From NCBI GenBank assembly GCA_002733285.1, contig NVVE01000013.1:7828-15926 (forward strand): DNA of 8,099 bases, read 5' to 3'. The number at the start of each line of letters is the position of its first letter. The stretch's first letter is position 1. A program made the translations under genes and the position numbers. The DNA comes from Lutibacter sp. (GTDB lineage: Bacteria; Bacteroidota; Bacteroidia; Flavobacteriales; Flavobacteriaceae). The notes beneath the pieces were generated by a model that was not told where the DNA came from, did not search any database, and worked only from the letters and a program-made list of their open reading frames with translations. Below are positions 5,764 through 8,099 of this stretch, piece by piece.

Positions 5764-6168
5764 TTAAGACCTCAACAAAGCAATTTTTAGTTCTGAAATT
5801 GCTTTGAGTTGTAGTTTAAGGTTTTCTTCAAAAGCGGTGATTTTTACTAGTTTTTTAACCTTGGTTTCCCACTGCTGTTGCTCGTAGTTTTGTAAAGCTG
5901 TTTTAATGACATTTCTGGTTTCTACAACTCCAATAAATGGAATAACACTTCCTTTTAAATAATAACTGAAATATTTTCCGATTTTAAGTGACAGACATAA
6001 GTAAAAAAGTTGCTCTCGTTCTTCTGAACTTTGTGTAGTAACAACAAAACAATTTGGACAAGGTTCTGGTAATGGCTTACCACTATTTAGTCCTTTGTTT
6101 AAAATAAAGAAGTGCGGTGTGTTGTAGGTTCTTCCGCTTCGGTGGGTTTTGATTTCATAATTTGACAT
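5764..6168 (-). CDS. DUF6943-like protein of unknown function
   Basis: This 134-residue soluble protein begins MSNYEIKTHRSGRTYNTPHF. The block ILNKGLNSGKPLPEPCPNCF (22-41) is recognisable as the core of a family I recall as DUF6943, found in Bacteroidota integrative elements. The name rests on memory. CPNC (37-40) could be half of a metal site, but no second CxxC is present. The C-terminal third is predicted helical and rich in Lys, Glu and Gln (about 92-134). I chose the start at 6168 because GGAG lies 4 nt before it. A longer frame starting at 6267 would run through a perfect 12-bp hairpin and adds 33 residues unlike the family core. No partner gene is tightly linked. Neighbours are a SLOG gene downstream and mobile-element debris upstream. 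Confidence 0.7.
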   Translation of the reverse strand: MSNYEIKTHRSGRTYNTPHFFILNKGLNSGKPLPEPCPNCFVVTTQSSEEREQLFYLCLSLKIGKYFSYYLKGSVIPFIGVVETRNVIKTALQNYEQQQWETKVKKLVKITAFEENLKLQLKAISELKIALLRS

Positions 6169-6180
6169 AGTGCTCCAATT

Positions 6181-6221
6181 AAAATTATATGCTTCGCTAA
6201 GCGCTTCGCGCATATAATTTT
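6181..6221. repeat. Perfect 12-bp inverted repeat before the DUF6943-like start
   Basis: AAAATTATATGC (6181-6192) pairs exactly with GCATATAATTTT (6210-6221) around a 17-nt GC-rich loop that itself contains GCGCTTCGC. It ends 12 nt before the ATG at 6168. It could terminate transcription in either direction, control translation of the gene, or be part of a mobile repeat. Confidence 0.7.
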
Positions 6222-6453
6222 TGGAAGGGAAAGAAAAAAGATAGCTGGAATGCTGGTTGTGAGGCAAATGCTGTCAAGGTTTTTGAGAAAAATACAACCT
6301 GTATTAAAATGTTAAAGCGAAACCGAACATTTTGTGAGGTGGAGATTTTTTTCAAAACCCGTAGGGCTTGACCTTGATAGTATTAATGTGGTGGGTGGAG
6401 GAAACAACCGATATTTGCAAACTTTTTTATTTTTAACTATAAATTTACTTATA
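6222..6453. other. Non-coding stretch with no recognised feature
   Basis: No convincing gene, promoter or repeat is seen on either strand. A minus-strand frame at 6312-6530 encodes 72 residues unlike any family I know and overlaps the decayed plus-strand gene at 6454, so I did not call it. Confidence 0.5.
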
Positions 6454-6637
6454 ATGGAAAATCCTTTTGAAATTATCATTGAATGATTAAATACTATTGA
6501 AAAAAAATATATCGAATTGAAAAAAAACATGTTCTATTACTGTGTCGAAAAACAATAAAAAGAAGGTTTTAATCACAGATAATGAAGCAAGGGATTTTTT
6601 ATTGAAAACTGTTTTTAAAATTGATTTAAACAGGTAA
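6454..6637 (+). pseudogene. Decayed excisionase / helix-turn-helix gene remnant
   Basis: The plus strand starts MENPFEIIIE, meets TGA (6484-6486), then continues in frame as LNTIEKKYIELKKNMFYYCVEKQ before TAA at 6556-6558. The opening closely resembles the N-terminus of excisionase-like helix-turn-helix proteins of Bacteroidota mobile elements, which typically begin MENPFE followed by a coiled segment of the type LxxIEKxLxELK. The TGA stands where an arginine codon CGA would suit. In the next frame (6542-6637) KKKVLITDNEARDFLLKT resembles the entry to the DNA-binding domain, then stops at TAA (6635-6637). I infer a nonsense change, a frameshift and loss of the 3' part. It is the only sign of a plus-strand gene in the window. 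Similarity is judged by eye. Confidence 0.5.
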
Positions 6638-6960
6638 TCGCGCAGCTAATAAATGCGGTAGCATTTAAGCGAGCCGCCAGCGAGTTGAACGAGGGTGTTG
6701 TGGTGATAGCACGTTGCCATCGGCATAAGTGTGTGCAACAACTACGTGGTACACACAAAGGGTGGTCGGTGTTTTTGAAGCTGTGGGAAAGGCAAGGGCA
6801 ATTTATGTAGTGAAGCGTGACGAGTGGTGTGTGCTCCGACTTGGTTGAAGTATGGTTTTTTTTGTTGTCGGTTATTTGGGTTTAAAATTATAATTTGAAA
6901 TGGTATTTTCGGAGCACCAAAACGAGGAACAATGAACGGAATACTTTGCTCTTGTGTGCG

Positions 6961-7073
6961 TTTGCAATATGTAATAACCGCTTTTGAAAAGACTTTGCAT
7001 TAAGCTTAGGTAGTGTAATTATTCAAAGGAGTGTAATTTAGATAATAACTTGAGCGGTTATTTTATATGCAAA
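6961..7073. repeat. Long-range inverted repeat with internal direct repeats
   Basis: TTTGCA...AATAACCGCT (6961-6982) faces AGCGGTTATT...TGCAAA (7053-7073). The inner 10 bp and outer 6 bp are perfect and the middle 5-6 nt differ. In the 70-nt centre AGTGTAATT occurs twice in direct order (7012-7020 and 7030-7038), 18 bp apart. Confidence 0.65.
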
Positions 7074-7152
7074 ATGGATGCCTTCAAAAACTGTGACACC
7101 CTTTTTTTAGCCCGAAGTGAGCAGCAGGCGAGCCAAAATTATGAAACAGCGG

Positions 7153-7206
7153 TTGCCCTTAACAATATGATTTGCGAAGCATTACTCTAAAAGATTTTAA
7201 GGGCAA
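7153..7206. repeat. Inverted repeat TTGCCCTTAA / TTAAGGGCAA
   Basis: A perfect 10-bp inverted repeat (7153-7162 and 7197-7206) encloses 34 nt. No T-run follows on either strand, so it is not a typical terminator. Confidence 0.6.
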
Positions 7207-7257
7207 AAGTAGCTGTGCGTGGGGAATACGTGGAATGTGTGCAGTAAAATAAGTGAG

Positions 7258-7299
7258 TGCGCTACAATGAGCACCCACTGGAGCGCAAATTGTAGCGCA
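7258..7299. repeat. Perfect 11-bp inverted repeat with 20-nt loop
   Basis: TGCGCTACAAT (7258-7268) pairs with ATTGTAGCGCA (7289-7299). The loop is 20 nt. It is GC-rich for this genome and lacks an adjoining T-run. Confidence 0.65.
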
Positions 7300-7346
7300 A
7301 CGAACGGCAAGTACAAGGGATTGAAAATTGGATTTTGGTTTTGAAT

Positions 7347-7377
7347 GATGAGATCCTGAAACAAGTTCAGGATGACG
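7347..7377. repeat. Third GATGAGA-hairpin-TGACG repeat
   Basis: This is the same element as at 5685-5751, in the same orientation. The stem is ATCCTGAA (7353-7360) with TTCAGGAT (7366-7373), followed by TGACGG and a T-run. Confidence 0.75.
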
Positions 7378-7649
7378 GTTTTTTATTGATTGCCCCTGTA
7401 ATTGTATTTTATGGAACAAAATGGAGCGTGTGACGAACACCTTATTACCTGGTGAATATTCTATATTGTTGCGATTATTGTTATGGAAACGGATTTAAAA
7501 AAGGGCAAAGGCAAAGAGTAAGTGCTTGCTCTTTTTGCAAGTTCTTGCTGTGGGGAATTGGAAGCTTTATGTAATGGAGTGCTAACGGAATGAAATAGTG
7601 CTGGAGATGGATGGATAAACAATTATACAGATTTGTAATACAATTATAT

Positions 7650-7996
7650 TTATGGTTTGTTACGTTTTTTTAATAGAGTAATTCTAATTGCTTTTTTTAC
7701 TGCTATTTCAGTTTCTCCTTCATCAAATTCGATTTCATCAATAATTTCTAATGTTTTATCAATAGAAATCTCTTTTTCAAGAAGTTTAGAAATTAATATT
7801 GGAAGAATATTAGATTGTAATCTTGACAAACCTTCAAGTGTAACTTTATAACCTTCTTGGTCGAAGAATTGAAAATCAAATACAACGCATAGGTAACCCA
7901 ATAATCTTTTTCAATATATATTTCTGGAATATTTAATTGCTGTGCTGTAATACGAATAGCATCAGTAAACAATTTTTTGTCTTGGTGAAGTCTCAT
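7650..7996 (-). pseudogene. Truncated, frameshifted AbiEii/AbiGii-type toxin gene
   Basis: The ATG at 7996 encodes MRLHQDKKLF then AIRITAQQLNIPEIYIEKDY and WVTYALYLIF. This is the characteristic N-terminus of AbiEii/AbiGii nucleotidyltransferase toxins (type IV toxin-antitoxin or abortive-infection systems), with the EKDYWVT hallmark at 29-35. After about residue 43 the family pattern ends. The frame closes at 7793, with neither the KGGT-type nor the SEDID-type catalytic motif. Another frame carries on from about 7870 to 7650 with 65-70 plausible residues (EGLSRLQSNILPILISKLLE through to LLKKRNKP) that I do not recognise. Intact members are usually over 200 residues. A deletion plus frameshift is the simplest reading, so the catalytic function should be lost. 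The start overlaps the upstream stop as ATGA, as expected of a coupled toxin-antitoxin pair. Confidence 0.65.
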
Positions 7997-8099
7997 TTAA
8001 TATTCCAATTGTTTAGGGTTGATACTGTAGATTCTGAAAGACCTAATTTGTAAACTGTTATTGGATTGAGTGATTTTTTTAGAACTTCTAAATTTTGAT
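7993..8099 (-). CDS. Partial upstream gene, C-terminus only, coupled to the AbiEii remnant
   Basis: An open frame enters from the right edge and encodes the last 34 residues, including LEVLKKSLNPITVYKLGLSE and STVSTLNNWNIK. Its TGA (7993-7995) overlaps the AbiEii ATG (7994-7996). The ATGA overlap and position suggest the cognate antitoxin or regulator, but the visible part is not diagnostic. A second frame is also open to the edge and ends at TAA (7997-7999). I prefer the first because of the overlap and its more natural amino-acid mix. Confidence 0.45.
   Translation of the reverse strand, partial: QNLEVLKKSLNPITVYKLGLSESTVSTLNNWNIK

Larger units (their letters stand above)
6638..7649. other. 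1-kb structured, GC-richer non-coding region
   Basis: No credible protein gene is present. By hand count 6661-6840 has 63 G and 31 C in 180 nt (52% GC, strong G excess on the plus strand), against clearly AT-rich flanks. Hairpins and inverted repeats cluster here: AAATGC/GCATTT (6651-6666), a long pair at 6961-7073, 7153-7206, and 7258-7299, plus one dispersed hairpin repeat (7347-7377). The minus-strand frame at 7159-7440 is spurious: it translates that repeat as HPELVSGS. The region may hold a transfer origin, a recombination control site or a non-coding RNA, and I cannot decide which. From 7378 to 7649 I see nothing specific. Confidence 0.6.

Noticed and set aside
6169..6267. N-terminal extension of the DUF6943-like gene from the ATG at 6267
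   Set aside because: It reads through a perfect 12-bp hairpin, and the ATG at 6168 has a GGAG site and begins the family-like sequence.
6312..6530. 72-residue minus-strand frame upstream of the DUF6943-like gene
   Set aside because: No family resemblance, low-complexity start, and it overlaps the plus-strand excisionase remnant.
6891..7004. Tiny plus-strand frames in the structured region, including an 11-codon and a 23-codon frame overlapping as ATGA
   Set aside because: Too short, no family resemblance, and they run into the inverted repeat at 6961; they are probably chance frames.
7159..7440. 93-residue minus-strand frame
   Set aside because: It translates a dispersed hairpin repeat (HPELVSGS) and other inverted repeats; no domain is seen.

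Overview
The window looks like the genome of a member of the Bacteroidota, most likely a flavobacterium. The DNA is AT-rich. Promoters fit the Bacteroidota pattern (TTG, 16 bp, TAnnTTTG) and starts mostly lack strong Shine-Dalgarno sites. The protein families seen (DUF6448, a membrane-anchored AraC regulator, a DUF6943-like protein) and the GATGAGA...TGACG hairpin repeats point the same way. Every intact gene is on the minus strand. No tRNA, rRNA or CRISPR array was seen.

Left half (1-5288), an envelope redox module. Reading along the minus strand it holds: a membrane-embedded AraC-family regulator (4152-5288), a cytochrome b561-type membrane protein (3270-3968), a small His/Met-containing lipoprotein (2492-2986), an exported DUF6448 protein (1507-2151), a second cytochrome b561-type protein (734-1312), and a partial polytopic protein with possible haem-ligand histidines that runs off the left edge (1-518). 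The main discovery is that the promoters of the first cytochrome, the lipoprotein and the DUF6448 gene each carry a near-identical 34-bp element. It ends exactly at the -33 box and has the same phase to the -7 box in all three. This looks like the operator of one activator, and the adjacent AraC protein is the obvious candidate. The three targets would supply a transmembrane b-haem electron carrier, an envelope lipoprotein and an exported His-rich protein. The second cytochrome gene lacks this operator and is instead bracketed by inverted GCACAACG-type repeats.

Right half (5289-8099), an accessory or mobile-element-like region. It contains a small SLOG (DUF2493) protein, a pair of hairpin repeats, a DUF6943-like protein preceded by a perfect 12-bp hairpin, and a decayed excisionase/HTH gene on the plus strand. 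Next comes about 1 kb of non-coding DNA that is locally far richer in GC (52% over 6661-6840 by hand count) and in inverted repeats than the rest. The window ends with a truncated, frameshifted AbiEii toxin gene whose start overlaps the stop of a partial upstream gene, probably its partner. The debris and the structured DNA suggest the eroded edge of an integrative element.
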